NCBI GenBank assembly: GCA_001512835.1
Contig: LFRQ01000106.1
Coordinates: forward strand, 1 to 42,918
DNA length: 42,918 nucleotides
Direction of reading: 5' to 3'
From: Clostridia bacterium DTU022
GTDB lineage: Bacteria; Bacillota; Dethiobacteria; DTU022
The notes under the pieces were generated by a model. That model searched no databases. It was not told the DNA's origin and was given only the letters and a program-made list of their open reading frames with translations. Each line of letters begins with the position of its first letter. Within the stretch, counting starts at the first letter, position 1. Made by a program: the position numbers and the translations under genes. This document shows, piece after piece, positions 23,298-32,131 of this stretch.

Positions 23298-25712
23298 TCA
23301 GCGGGGCTGCAGGAGCAGCAGCCGGTCCAGGGACTTGATCGCCGCCGGGTCAAAAAGGCGCTCCTTGTATTCCATCCCCAGCCACATTTCCAGCTGATCA
23401 TCATAGTGCTTACTCCTGAAGTGGCCCGAATTGCCGATGGCCAGCACATCACGAGCGGTATGATCGGACATGTCGATAACGTAGCGCCAGGGAGCGCCCA
23501 GGTCAACATCATAGGGCAGCTCCGGTTTGGCGGTAAATCCCGCCATCCCCGGTGTGGAGTAGCTGCCGCCCACGGGAAAGGGGCCGCGGTTGTACTTGCT
23601 CTCGCTTACATCATCTCCCAGGTAGTGGTTAAAGGTCAGGGTATGAATTTCACCCCACTCCCACTTCTCCACCGTGTCGCCCAATCTCTGGCGCAAAATG
23701 TTTACCGTTTCGCGGAATGCCTGCTGCACCGCCCGGTCGAGGTCATCGGTCCAGCTGCTCTCCCCGGTGATGAGCATGCGGTCGAGCACATCCTGTAGGG
23801 GCCAGTATTCGAAGAAGCGCTCCAGCAGCTCTTCAGAAACATGGGGACCAAAAATCTCCTTAGCGATAATAGGATAAAGGGTATGGAATATGGCCGCCCC
23901 CGCAGAATCAGCGGCGTCAACGGGATTCGCCCCGTAGCGCTCCAGCTCGGCCAGGGCGCTGGCCTCGATTTCGCTCAGCTCCGCTCCTGCCAGCCTCTCC
24001 AGCAGCACCGGCACCAACGTCTCTGCATGGTGGTTGTAAAAGCTGGCCTGCACCGCCATCATATCCTCCAGGGTAAGGTCGCTGCGTTCCTCCAGCTGGC
24101 GCAGGATGGAGAGCGCCCGCGACGGCGACACCCACTCGTAGGTCAGGTGGTAGGGATAATCATCCCCCACCACTTTATGGTTGGCGGTAACGATCAGTCC
24201 CGCCGGCGGGTTGTAAAGGGAGGGGATCTCTTCCCAAGGAACAAAGCCTTCCCAGGCGTATTCATCCGTCCAGCCCGGAACCGGCAGCAAGCCGTTGCCC
24301 GCTTCACGATGGCTCTCGCTGCGGATGGGGAAGAGACCGTTGCCCAGGTAGCCGATATTCCCCTCCACATCGGCATAGACGAAATTCTGAGCCGGAGCCA
24401 TGAAATATGTCAGGGCGGCGCGAAACTCTTCAAAATTAGTGGCCCGGATCATGCGCAGCATTGCTTCCGCCTCCAGGGTGGCATCCAGCCCGGTCCAGCG
24501 CAGCGCCAGCGGCCTTTCCAGGCCGACCATGTCGGAGATTACAGGCCCGTGGTGCGGAGTTTCCCTGATGCGAAGGGGGACATCCTCGCCGCCCCGGACC
24601 TTGATCACTTCTTCATAAACCTTCGCCCGGCACCACTCGCCGTTATAAAGATAGAGGGTATCATCCTCCTCGTTGAACTTGATCTCGTAGAGGTCCATGA
24701 CATCGGGATTTAAATTGGTTTCACCCCAGGCAATATGTTCATTAAAGCCGGCAATAACCCCGGGAATGCCGGGGAAGATGACCCCGGTAACACTAAACCC
24801 GGGGACAGAGAGATAATTGGCATACCAGATCGGAGGCAGATCCAGCGTAAGATGCATATCGCTGCCCAGCAAGGCGCCCCCCGAGGCGCTGCGTTCAGGC
24901 GCGACCACCCAGTTGTTTGAGCCGATGCCCCATCCGGCGGGAGCAAGCCCGCCAAACCGGCCCAATCGCATTAGCTTCGCCGCCGCAGCGCTGTCCACAA
25001 GCTGCCCTGCCCTCTCGATAATGGAGGGGCCGTAATCGGCGTAGGCGGGGAAAAGCTCCGCCGCCATCTCGGCACCGACCTCTTCTACCAAGGCGGCCAG
25101 GAAAAGCTCCGTATCCATATTGCCGCCGAGGTGCCAAGCCATCAACTTGGCAATGGAGAGAGTGTCCACCGGCTCCCAGGGCTCCGGATGATAATCGAGG
25201 AGAATAAACTCGGGAGGAAGATTATCGCGATTCTGCTCAATATAGGCATTCACGCCGGCCGCATAGCTCTCCAGCAACATCCGGCACTCTTCCGAAAGGG
25301 CTTCCAGGCTCCGTTCCGCGGCCCGCCGGAATCCAATGGTCCGGGAGAAAATATCATCTTCTATGTAATCCGGTCCCACGATTTCAGAAAGACGCCCGGC
25401 AATAGCCCGCCTGGTCAGGTCCATCTGGAAAATACGCTCCATGGCGTGAACATAGCCCTGGGCAAAAATCAGGTCAGGCTCATTTTCGGCAAAAATATGA
25501 GCTACCCCGTAATCGTCAAAATAGACCTTCACCTCGGATTCCACGCCGGTGGTAATAACGCCTTCGTATACCGGAAGGCCGCTTTCCTGGTTGGCATACC
25601 ACTTCAACCAGTCAAATATCCCTGTCTTTTCCGGGGCACAACCGCCCAGCACCCAGGCACAAAAAAACGCCGTCACAATAAGACAGAGCAGCGCTACACC
25701 AAATTTCCTCAT
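23298..25712 (-). CDS. Penicillin acylase family N-terminal nucleophile hydrolase, lipoprotein
   Basis: This 804-residue exported hydrolase has a lipoprotein signal (hydrophobic stretch 5-22, lipobox LGGC with Cys25). The precursor layout is standard: an alpha part with the YGVAHIFAENEPDLIFAQGYVHAMERIFQMDL block (about 68-99), a short linker, and the autoprocessing site GSNNWVV with nucleophile Ser265 at the start of the beta chain. Later family blocks such as GSDMHL and WGETN are present. Members cleave amides such as beta-lactam side chains or acyl-homoserine lactones; the substrate here is not predictable. The ATG has GGAGAGGG upstream, and the gene appears monocistronic. Confidence 0.88.
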   Translation of the reverse strand: MRKFGVALLCLIVTAFFCAWVLGGCAPEKTGIFDWLKWYANQESGLPVYEGVITTGVESEVKVYFDDYGVAHIFAENEPDLIFAQGYVHAMERIFQMDLTRRAIAGRLSEIVGPDYIEDDIFSRTIGFRRAAERSLEALSEECRMLLESYAAGVNAYIEQNRDNLPPEFILLDYHPEPWEPVDTLSIAKLMAWHLGGNMDTELFLAALVEEVGAEMAAELFPAYADYGPSIIERAGQLVDSAAAAKLMRLGRFGGLAPAGWGIGSNNWVVAPERSASGGALLGSDMHLTLDLPPIWYANYLSVPGFSVTGVIFPGIPGVIAGFNEHIAWGETNLNPDVMDLYEIKFNEEDDTLYLYNGEWCRAKVYEEVIKVRGGEDVPLRIRETPHHGPVISDMVGLERPLALRWTGLDATLEAEAMLRMIRATNFEEFRAALTYFMAPAQNFVYADVEGNIGYLGNGLFPIRSESHREAGNGLLPVPGWTDEYAWEGFVPWEEIPSLYNPPAGLIVTANHKVVGDDYPYHLTYEWVSPSRALSILRQLEERSDLTLEDMMAVQASFYNHHAETLVPVLLERLAGAELSEIEASALAELERYGANPVDAADSAGAAIFHTLYPIIAKEIFGPHVSEELLERFFEYWPLQDVLDRMLITGESSWTDDLDRAVQQAFRETVNILRQRLGDTVEKWEWGEIHTLTFNHYLGDDVSESKYNRGPFPVGGSYSTPGMAGFTAKPELPYDVDLGAPWRYVIDMSDHTARDVLAIGNSGHFRSKHYDDQLEMWLGMEYKERLFDPAAIKSLDRLLLLQPR

Positions 25713-25915
25713 TCCAGATCCCTCTCCGAAAAATTTTTTTGCCTCGGGGACGACTGAATTATAACAATTTTCTGATATTTGGTCAACTCTCTTTTCCCCT
25801 GATTTTTCTATTGGTGCCAGTATACGCAGGGGGAAAATCCGGGAAGGTAATTTTTTGGGGAGGCAGAAATATAAATAAACATTGCCAATCCAACCCGGGG
25901 AGGGCCTGGCCGGAG

Positions 25916-27067
25916 ATGGTTCAAAAGTACAGGATTGCCACCAAGAGCGGGGAAAACATATATGACCTGGTGGAAAGCTGCCTGGAGAGCCTGGGGGGCA
26001 TCCGCCGACTGGTGCCTCCCGGTTCCACCGTTCTCCTCAAGCCAAACCTGGTGGTAGAGAAGCCCAACAGCTCCGGGGCCACTACCAGCCCGGTTGTCGT
26101 TGACGCCGTCTTGGAACAGCTGGCCCGGGTTCCGCTCCGGGAGATCATTATCGGGGAGAGCGCCGCCGTCAGCCACTCCACCATGGAAGCCTACCGGGTC
26201 AGCGGCATCGCCGAGGTGGCCCGGAAGCGAGGGGTTCGCCTGGTGGACTTTAAAAAAGATCGCCAGGTGGAGCTCTCCGTCCCCCGGGGCCGGTCCATAG
26301 CGGCGGTGCAGGTGGCGGAGACAGTGTTGAAAGCGGATTTCCTGATCAATCTGCCGATTTTAAAGGTGCACAGCCAGACCAGGGTTACCGCCGGCTTAAA
26401 GAATCTCAAAGGATGCATCAGCGACGCCGAGAAAAAGCGCTTCCACCGGCTCGACCTGGAACAGTGCATCGCCGATTTGAACACGGTGATAAAATCGGAC
26501 CTGGTAATTGTCGATGCCACCCTCTGCTCCCTGGCCTGGGAAGAAGGGGGCGACCCGGTAAGGCTGGACACCGTCATCGCGGGTACCAACGTGCTGGCGG
26601 TGGACAGTTTCGCCGCCACCCTGCTGGGCTACAACCCGGAAGAGATTCGCCATTTCCTGCTGGCCGAAGAACACGGTCTGGGCTCAACTAGGAGGGAGGC
26701 CATAGAACTAGAAAACCTCTCCCCTCTGGAAAAAGTCCGGGCCAAAAGGGAGCCTGTCCCGAAAGGGAGGTTTTCCCGCAAAATACCGGGCCTGAAGCTG
26801 GTGGAGGACGGGGCCTGCACCCCCTGCCTGGGGGCCCTCTACACAGCCTTGCAGCGCCTGGCCAAAGAGGGAAAAAAGGTAAAGTTGACAGTAGCCCTGG
26901 GCCAAAAGGTGGCCGCCTCCCACGCCGGGGAAGCAGGGCCGGACTGGTGGGGCATCGGCAAATGCGGCTGCCGGCTAACGGGCGAGGAGCGGGGCGTTCA
27001 GGGATGTCCTCCCGGCGCCCTGGAGATTTACAGGGCTTTGAAAGAAATCTCCGGGCGGCAGCCATAA
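25916..27067 (+). CDS. DUF362 family protein with C-terminal cysteine cluster
   Basis: This 383-residue protein belongs to DUF362, whose members are often tied to iron-sulfur proteins in anaerobes; the exact function is unknown. Family blocks include STVLLKPNLVV, TTSPVVVDAVLEQL, ADFLINLPILKVHSQTRVTAGLKNLKG and LVIVDATLCSLAWEEGGDPVRLDTVIAG. The C-terminal part has GACTPCLGAL and GKCGCRLTGEERGVQGCPPGAL, that is C-x2-C, C-x-C and a last Cys, a possible metal or cluster site, and no ordinary ferredoxin C-x2-C-x2-C-x3-C. I chose ATG 25916, with GGGGAGGG 11 nt upstream. The frame is open back to 25739 but that part is not protein-like. Confidence 0.82.
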   Translation: MVQKYRIATKSGENIYDLVESCLESLGGIRRLVPPGSTVLLKPNLVVEKPNSSGATTSPVVVDAVLEQLARVPLREIIIGESAAVSHSTMEAYRVSGIAEVARKRGVRLVDFKKDRQVELSVPRGRSIAAVQVAETVLKADFLINLPILKVHSQTRVTAGLKNLKGCISDAEKKRFHRLDLEQCIADLNTVIKSDLVIVDATLCSLAWEEGGDPVRLDTVIAGTNVLAVDSFAATLLGYNPEEIRHFLLAEEHGLGSTRREAIELENLSPLEKVRAKREPVPKGRFSRKIPGLKLVEDGACTPCLGALYTALQRLAKEGKKVKLTVALGQKVAASHAGEAGPDWWGIGKCGCRLTGEERGVQGCPPGALEIYRALKEISGRQP

Positions 27068-27142
27068 GCCGGCGAAGAGGGCCGAGATAAGCCGGCCGCC
27101 GATCCTTTGCTGGAAATCCGCCCCCGGTTACAATCCCCGCAG

Positions 27143-27159
27143 CTGCCGGGCCCCGGCAG
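27143..27159. terminator. Short GC hairpin between DUF362 gene and hisC
   Basis: CTGCCGGG and CCCGGCAG form a near-continuous 8-bp inverted repeat around one central C (27143-27159), between the convergent DUF362 and hisC genes. No U-run follows directly, so its role in termination is only likely from position. Confidence 0.35.
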
Positions 27160-27218
27160 GCAGCCAGAGCAGCGGCCTCTTTATTCTTTATGTTAAATCG
27201 TTAAATCCGCCCGGCTTC

Positions 27219-28331
27219 CTAGTTGCCCTTCAATTCCTTCAAGACCTCTTCCAGGGCGGCCAGGAAGCGGCGGTTCTGTTCTTCCGTTCCAAAGTTGACC
27301 CGGATGTAGGTGGGGTAGCCGAAGATATCCCCGGTACGGATGATAACCCCGCGCCGGAGCATGGCCTGGAATACCGCCCGGGAGTCAATCCCCACATCAA
27401 TAAAATAGAAGTTGGCCTGGGAGGGAACGGGGCGGAGGCCTATTCTGGCCAGCCCCTCCTGCAGCTGCTTCCTTCCCTTCTCCACCAGGGCCCTGCTCCT
27501 TTCCAGGTGGCCCTGGTCGCCCAGGGCGGCCCGGGCGGCCACCTGGGCAACGGAATTTACGTTAAAGGGCTCCCGGACGCGGTTCAGATCCTGAACAATC
27601 TCCCGGGAGGCAATGCCGTAGCCGATGCGCAGGCCGGCCAGGCCGTAAATCTTGGAGAAGGTGCGCAAAAGGATAACCGGCCGCCCCTCCTGGACATACT
27701 CCAGGCCGGAGGGGTAATCGGGATCCGTTACATATTCGTAGTAAGCCTGGTCCAGCACCACCAGCACCCCGGGCGGCAGCCTGTCCAGGAGGGCCTCCAG
27801 CTGGCGCCGGCGCATTATGGAGCCGGTGGGATTGTTGGGGCTGCAAATGAAGAGCAGCCGGGTCTTCTCGTTTACCTCGCCCACCAACCCTTCCAGGTCA
27901 AAGTCGAAATCCCGGCCCGAAAGGGGGACATAGCGCATGGTCCCCTCCATGAGGCGGACGGCAAATTCATACTCCGAGAAAGTGGGCTGCACCGCCAGCG
28001 CTTCCTCGCCGGGATTCAAGTAGGCCAGGGTGATCAAAGAAAGGAGCTCGTCGGAACCGTTGCCGAAGATCAGGTTTTCCGGACCGACCTTTAGCCGTTC
28101 CGCCAGCTCCTGTTTCAGGTAATAGCAGTTTCCGTCGGGATAGTAGTGCAGGCAGGCCAGCTGCTTCTTCAGCGTCTCTACCGCCAGGGGCGAAGGCCCC
28201 AGGGGGTTCTCGTTGGAAGCCAGCTTGATTACATCCCGCAGGCCCAGCTCGCGCTCAACTTCTTCCACCGGTTTCCCGGGAACATATGGCTTGATCGCCG
28301 TCAGGCAGTTGCGGATCAAGGGTTTGGTCAT
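27219..28331 (-). CDS. hisC: Histidinol-phosphate aminotransferase
   Basis: This 370-residue PLP enzyme of fold type I converts imidazole acetol phosphate and glutamate to histidinol phosphate in histidine synthesis. Blocks seen are the N-terminal LASNENPLGPSP, GNGSDELL, SPNNPTGS, DQAYYEY and the PLP Lys in RTFSKIYGLAGLRIGYG. Related enzymes act on aromatic amino acids, so a dual role is possible. The start is ATG 28331 with GGAGGCG 6 nt upstream. A TATAAT is read on the minus strand at 28381-28376. No other his genes are adjacent. Confidence 0.9.
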   Translation of the reverse strand: MTKPLIRNCLTAIKPYVPGKPVEEVERELGLRDVIKLASNENPLGPSPLAVETLKKQLACLHYYPDGNCYYLKQELAERLKVGPENLIFGNGSDELLSLITLAYLNPGEEALAVQPTFSEYEFAVRLMEGTMRYVPLSGRDFDFDLEGLVGEVNEKTRLLFICSPNNPTGSIMRRRQLEALLDRLPPGVLVVLDQAYYEYVTDPDYPSGLEYVQEGRPVILLRTFSKIYGLAGLRIGYGIASREIVQDLNRVREPFNVNSVAQVAARAALGDQGHLERSRALVEKGRKQLQEGLARIGLRPVPSQANFYFIDVGIDSRAVFQAMLRRGVIIRTGDIFGYPTYIRVNFGTEEQNRRFLAALEEVLKELKGN

Positions 28332-28460
28332 CGTGTGCGCCTCCAATCAAAAAAGACAGATCTACGGTTGTATCCATTATACACCAAGGGGGGCACCCCC
28401 GAAATAGCATATAGCATATTCCCCTTTCCGCAGGCATAGCTATTTAGGGGGTGACTTCCA

Positions 28461-29255
28461 TTGTTCTTATCCCTGGCTATTACCAGGCGGAAATTGATCC
28501 TGGCGCTAGCGGTGGGAGCGGTTCTGCTCCTGATGCTGGCCACCCCCTTGCTCGACCTGCCGGAGCGCCTGGCCCAGGCAGTCAACCCTACGGAGCGGTT
28601 GGTCCCCATCTACTACGTGGATACCAACGAAAAGAAAGTAGCCTTCTCCTTCGATGCCAGCTGGGGAGCGGAACGCACGGAAGAGATACTCTCCATTTTA
28701 AGAAATAACGACATAAAAACCACCTTTTTCTTGACCGGTTTTTGGGTCTCCGAATACCCCGAACTGGTAAAATTGATCGTGAAAGAAGGCCACGAAATCG
28801 GCAATCATACCGCCACCCATCCCCACCTGGCCAGCCTTACCCTGGAACAGATTAAGGAAGAGATTAAAAATGTGGAGGAGATGATTCACCAGGCCGCCGG
28901 CGTCCGGACTACCTTATTCCGGCCTCCCTTCGGCGAGTACAGCAACGAGGTGATCAAGGCCGCCACTGAACTGGGATACAAGACCATCCAATGGAGCATC
29001 GATTCCCTGGACTGGCAAAATTTAACGGCCCCCGAGATTACGGAGCGGGTTACCAGCCGCTCCCACAAGGGCGCCATCATTCTTTTCCACAACAACGGCC
29101 TGCACACCGCGGAAGCGCTCCCGGAGATTATCAAGTACTACCGGGAGCACAAGTACGAAATACTGCCCGTCTCGGAGTTGATCTACCAGGAGGACTACTA
29201 CATCGATCCCCACAGCGGGGCGCAAATAAAAAAGAAAAAAAGTAAAAACAATTAG
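28461..29255 (+). CDS. Polysaccharide deacetylase, PdaB-like (sporulation-type)
   Basis: This 264-residue NodB-fold deacetylase has an N-terminal membrane anchor (KLILALAVGAVLLLMLATPLL, about 11-31). The catalytic blocks are FSFDASWG (first Asp), HEIGNHTATHPHL (His-x3-His metal pair), RPPFGEYS and WSIDSLDW, with the closing LFHNNG block. This resembles PdaB, which acts on peptidoglycan in spore cortex formation, and fits a spore-forming host. Start TTG at 28461 has AGGGGGTG 7 nt upstream. The C-terminus is a Lys-rich tail. The T-box promoter of the next gene starts just past its stop. Confidence 0.87.
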   Translation: MFLSLAITRRKLILALAVGAVLLLMLATPLLDLPERLAQAVNPTERLVPIYYVDTNEKKVAFSFDASWGAERTEEILSILRNNDIKTTFFLTGFWVSEYPELVKLIVKEGHEIGNHTATHPHLASLTLEQIKEEIKNVEEMIHQAAGVRTTLFRPPFGEYSNEVIKAATELGYKTIQWSIDSLDWQNLTAPEITERVTSRSHKGAIILFHNNGLHTAEALPEIIKYYREHKYEILPVSELIYQEDYYIDPHSGAQIKKKKSKNN

Positions 29256-29258
29256 GTC

Positions 29259-29287
29259 TTGAAGCCGGTAACTTCTTCTGCTATAAT
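29259..29287 (+). promoter_or_regulatory. Promoter of the T-box controlled aminotransferase
   Basis: TTGAAG (29259-29264), a 17-bp spacer and a perfect TATAAT (29282-29287) directly follow the stop of the preceding deacetylase gene. Transcription would start near 29294 and run through the T-box leader. Confidence 0.8.
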
Positions 29288-29293
29288 GCATAC

Positions 29294-29551
29294 AAATATT
29301 CATACGGAAACACTTTGAAGGGGAGAAATCCTTTATCCCGACGGCAGAGAGGGGCCCCCCGGCTGCAAGGGCCCTGGAAGGGTAAAGGGATAAGCCGCCC
29401 CGGAGTGGCCGGCTGAACACTGCGTGCGGCAAGTAAGCCTGGCCGGTAGGAATACCGTTATCAATGTCGAGGTGGCTCCCCGGCCAGGGGAGCAACAAGA
29501 GTGGTACCGCGGGAAGCAACCCGTCTCTTTTGGGAGGCGGGTTTAATTTTT
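29294..29551 (+). ncRNA. T-box riboswitch leader
   Basis: The leader ends with the T-box signature GAGTGGTACCGCGG (29499-29512), which pairs with the acceptor end of uncharged tRNA. Next comes a terminator AACCCGTCTC (29518-29527), loop, GGGAGGCGGGTT (29532-29543) and T-run (29547-29551). The stem I region has the AGAGAG bulge (29345-29350) and a GGCTG-CAAG apical loop (29361-29369), typical of T-boxes. I could not assign the specifier codon with confidence: the 3-prime side of stem I near 29378-29390 contains AAA/AAG but also other triplets. Readthrough when the cognate tRNA is uncharged turns on the aminotransferase 48 nt downstream. Confidence 0.9.
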
Positions 29552-29599
29552 GCCCGGAGGAGCCGCCCTTGCCATATAAGCTAAAGGAGGCCTGGCATC

Positions 29600-30841
29600 A
29601 TGACTATCAACTGGCGCGAGCAGTTTGCCCAACGGGTGGGACGGATAACCGGTTCCCAAATCCGCAGTTTCTTCCAGCTAACGGAACGCCCGGAGGTGAT
29701 CTCCTTTGCCGGCGGCTTTCCGGGAAGCAGCTTCTTCCCCAGCCAAGACCTCTCCCGGGTCCTGGCCGAAATGATGGAGGAAGAAGGCCGGGCTGCTCTC
29801 CAGTACGGCCCCACGGAAGGCAATTATGAACTGCGCGCCTACCTGGCTTACAAAATGCGCCGGGAAGGGGCTCGCTGCGAGGCCGAGGATGTCATCATCA
29901 CCAACGGCTCCCAGCAGGGCCTGGATCTGCTCAGCCGCATCCTGGTCAACCCCGGGGAACCGGTCCTGGTGGAGGAGCCGGCCTATATCGGGGGCATGGG
30001 CGCCCTTCGCTCCTGCGGCGGTGTGCCGGTGGGCGTCCCCATGGATGCGGAAGGCGTTGATCCCCAGAGGATGAAGAATAAGCTAATCGCCCTGGAGCGG
30101 GAGGGGAAAAAGCCGAAGCTCTTCTACACCGTCCCCAACTTCCAGAACCCCACGGGCTATACCACCTCCCTGGAGCGGCGCCGGGCCATCCTGGAGCTGG
30201 CTTCCCACTACAACTTCCTCATTATTGAAGACAATCCGTACGGCGCACTGAGCTACGAAGGCCCCGTCCCCCCCAGTTACAAATCCCTGGACCGGGAGGG
30301 CCGGGTAATCTACCTGGGCTCTTTTTCCAAAATATTTGTCCCGGGCATCCGCATCGGCTGGATGGCGGCTCCGGCCCCTCTTCTGGAAAAGGTGGTTCTG
30401 CTGAAGCAGACCGCCGACCTCTGCTCCAACTCCCTGGGACAGAGGCTGGCCTACCGGCTTTCCCAGGAGGGGTACCTGGATGAGCATGTGCGCCGGCTTG
30501 TCTCCCTCTACCGGGAGAAAAGGGATTTGATGCTCTACTGCATGGAACGCTTCTTCCCCGAGGAGATTGGCTTCACCAGACCCAAGGGCGGCTTCTTCAT
30601 CTGGGTCACCTTCCCCGGCTGCTATCCCGAAGCCAAGGAGCTGCTGAACAAGGCCCTGGAGCAGCGGGTAGCTTTCGTCCACGGGGAAGGCTTCTTCTAC
30701 AACGGGGGAGGAAGTCATTGCGCCCGCTTCTCCTTCAGCCAGGCCGGGAAAGAAGATATCTACCGGGGCATCCAACGGCTGGGAGATCTTTTTGCCCGGC
30801 TCACCGGTGAAAGGGTTCCCGCCAAGGCCGCCCAGGGATAG
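29600..30841 (+). CDS. PLP-dependent aminotransferase (2-aminoadipate/aromatic type, MocR-like fold without HTH)
   Basis: This 413-residue fold-type I aminotransferase has an Aro8/LysN-like layout: FAGGFPGSSFFP, LQYGPTEGNYELRAYLA, ITNGSQQGLDL, PNFQNPTGY, EDNPYGALSY and the PLP Lys in LGSFSKIFVPGIRIGWM. MocR regulators share this domain but add an N-terminal winged helix, which is absent here, so this is an enzyme. It could make or degrade an aromatic, branched or aminoadipate-type amino acid; the T-box amino acid would decide. AAAGGAGG stands 9 nt before the ATG. A terminator at 30909-30944 ends the single-gene transcript. Confidence 0.87.
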   Translation: MTINWREQFAQRVGRITGSQIRSFFQLTERPEVISFAGGFPGSSFFPSQDLSRVLAEMMEEEGRAALQYGPTEGNYELRAYLAYKMRREGARCEAEDVIITNGSQQGLDLLSRILVNPGEPVLVEEPAYIGGMGALRSCGGVPVGVPMDAEGVDPQRMKNKLIALEREGKKPKLFYTVPNFQNPTGYTTSLERRRAILELASHYNFLIIEDNPYGALSYEGPVPPSYKSLDREGRVIYLGSFSKIFVPGIRIGWMAAPAPLLEKVVLLKQTADLCSNSLGQRLAYRLSQEGYLDEHVRRLVSLYREKRDLMLYCMERFFPEEIGFTRPKGGFFIWVTFPGCYPEAKELLNKALEQRVAFVHGEGFFYNGGGSHCARFSFSQAGKEDIYRGIQRLGDLFARLTGERVPAKAAQG

Positions 30842-30908
30842 CCCGCACCGGGGGGCGGCCTCTCGCGGCGCCGGCGGCTGCTCCGGCACCAGCGCTGCGG
30901 GCATTGCC

Positions 30909-30944
30909 GGGCCGGTCCCGGGACACTTCCCCGGCCTATTTTTT
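30909..30944 (+). terminator. Rho-independent terminator after the aminotransferase
   Basis: GGCCGG (30910-30915) pairs with CCGGCC (30931-30936), with an internal CCCGGGA region, and is followed by TATTTTTT (30937-30944). It lies 70 nt past the aminotransferase stop. Confidence 0.7.
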
Positions 30945-30977
30945 CCAGTTTGCCTCAAAAAAATGCAGGCCGAAAAC

Positions 30978-31006
30978 TTGCACCACTTGATCAAGTTTGG
31001 TAAGAT
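30978..31006 (+). promoter_or_regulatory. Candidate pdxST promoter with a palindrome in the spacer
   Basis: TTGCAC (30978-30983), 17 bp and TAAGAT (31001-31006) make a fair vegetative promoter 240 bp before pdxS. The spacer contains the perfect 12-bp palindrome ACTTGATCAAGT (30985-30996), which a dimeric regulator could bind. The stretch 30842-31246 has no gene. Confidence 0.45.
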
Positions 31007-31186
31007 TATAGCCGATCCACATTGCATAATTTGCTAAGCAGGCTTTCCCCTTCTTCGGCGGAGGAAAGCGCGCCGGTCCTCATTTCCGAGCGGCGCCCAT
31101 CCGCCGGGCAATCCGGAGGCCCCGATGGCATATTATGTTAATTATAGGTCATTTAACGACGCAGCATACGAAGCAATCATTTAAAC

Positions 31187-31214
31187 AAAAAGGCCTGCCG
31201 CATCACCGCAGGCC
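31187..31214 (-). terminator. Minus-strand terminator just upstream of pdxS
   Basis: Read on the minus strand, GGCCTGC (31214-31208), a 9-nt loop and GCAGGCC (31198-31192) are followed by TTTTT (31191-31187). It points away from pdxS and would stop leftward transcription coming across pdxT-pdxS, for instance from guaA. On the plus strand the same hairpin lies in the pdxS leader without a U-run. Confidence 0.65.
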
Positions 31215-31246
31215 GCTGTCAATACCAACTAGCTGGGAGGATAATC

Positions 31247-32131
31247 ATGGAAGAGCAGGGTACCTTTAGGGTCAAAAAAGGCTTGGCTCAAATGCTTAAA
31301 GGCGGCGTAATCATGGATGTTACCACTCCGGAACAGGCGCGCATAGCCGAAGAAGCGGGGGCAGTTGCCGTTATGGCCTTGGAAAGGGTCCCCGCTGATA
31401 TTCGTGCCGCCGGGGGCGTTGCCCGCATGGCGGACCCCGAAGTAATCCTGCGCATCATGGATGCCGTAACCATCCCGGTTATGGCCAAAGTGCGCATCGG
31501 TCACTTCGTCGAGGCCCAAATCCTGGAGGAGTTGGGGGTTGACTATATCGACGAGAGCGAAGTGCTTACCCCCGCCGATGAGCATTATCATATCAACAAG
31601 CACCAGTTTAAAGTGCCCTTTGTTTGCGGAGCCAGGAATTTGGGCGAGGCGCTGCGCCGGATTGCCGAAGGAGCAGCCATGATCCGGACCAAGGGAGAAC
31701 CCGGTACCGGCAACGTGGTGGAAGCGGTGCGCCACATGCGCTGCGTCATGGAGCAGATCCGCCAGGTGGTAAATGCTCCCGAGGATGAACTGGTAGTCCT
31801 GGCCAAGGAGATGGGGGCCCCCCTGGAGCTGCTCCGGGAGGTCAAAAAGGAGGGCCGCCTGCCGGTAGTCAACTTTGCCGCCGGGGGGATCGCCACTCCC
31901 GCCGACGCCGCCCTGATGATGCAGCTGGGCGCGGACGGAATCTTTGTCGGCTCCGGCATCTTCAAATCCGAAGATCCCCAGGCCCGGGCCGCGGCCATCG
32001 TCAAGGCTACCCGGGAGTATAACAATCCCGCCGTGCTGGCCAACGTCTCCCGGGGACTGGGAGCCGCCATGCCGGGGCTGGAGATCGGCACCCTTAGCGA
32101 GTTGGATCGCATGCAGGAGAGGGGTGTCTAG
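31247..32131 (+). CDS. pdxS: PdxS, synthase subunit of pyridoxal 5-phosphate synthase
   Basis: This 294-residue TIM barrel is the synthase of the ribose-5-phosphate-dependent vitamin B6 pathway. It uses ribose 5-phosphate, glyceraldehyde 3-phosphate and ammonia delivered by PdxT to make PLP. Family sequence is very clear: [59 protein letters not shown] and [17 protein letters not shown], with the conserved catalytic lysines. GGGAGG is placed 9 nt before the ATG. The gene abuts pdxT directly, as in most Firmicutes. Confidence 0.98.
   Translation: MEEQGTFRVKKGLAQMLKGGVIMDVTTPEQARIAEEAGAVAVMALERVPADIRAAGGVARMADPEVILRIMDAVTIPVMAKVRIGHFVEAQILEELGVDYIDESEVLTPADEHYHINKHQFKVPFVCGARNLGEALRRIAEGAAMIRTKGEPGTGNVVEAVRHMRCVMEQIRQVVNAPEDELVVLAKEMGAPLELLREVKKEGRLPVVNFAAGGIATPADAALMMQLGADGIFVGSGIFKSEDPQARAAAIVKATREYNNPAVLANVSRGLGAAMPGLEIGTLSELDRMQERGV

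Noticed and set aside
29378..29390. Lysine specifier (AAA/AAG) for the T-box
   Set aside because: The triplets are present but I could not place them in the specifier loop by pairing; other triplets fit equally well.
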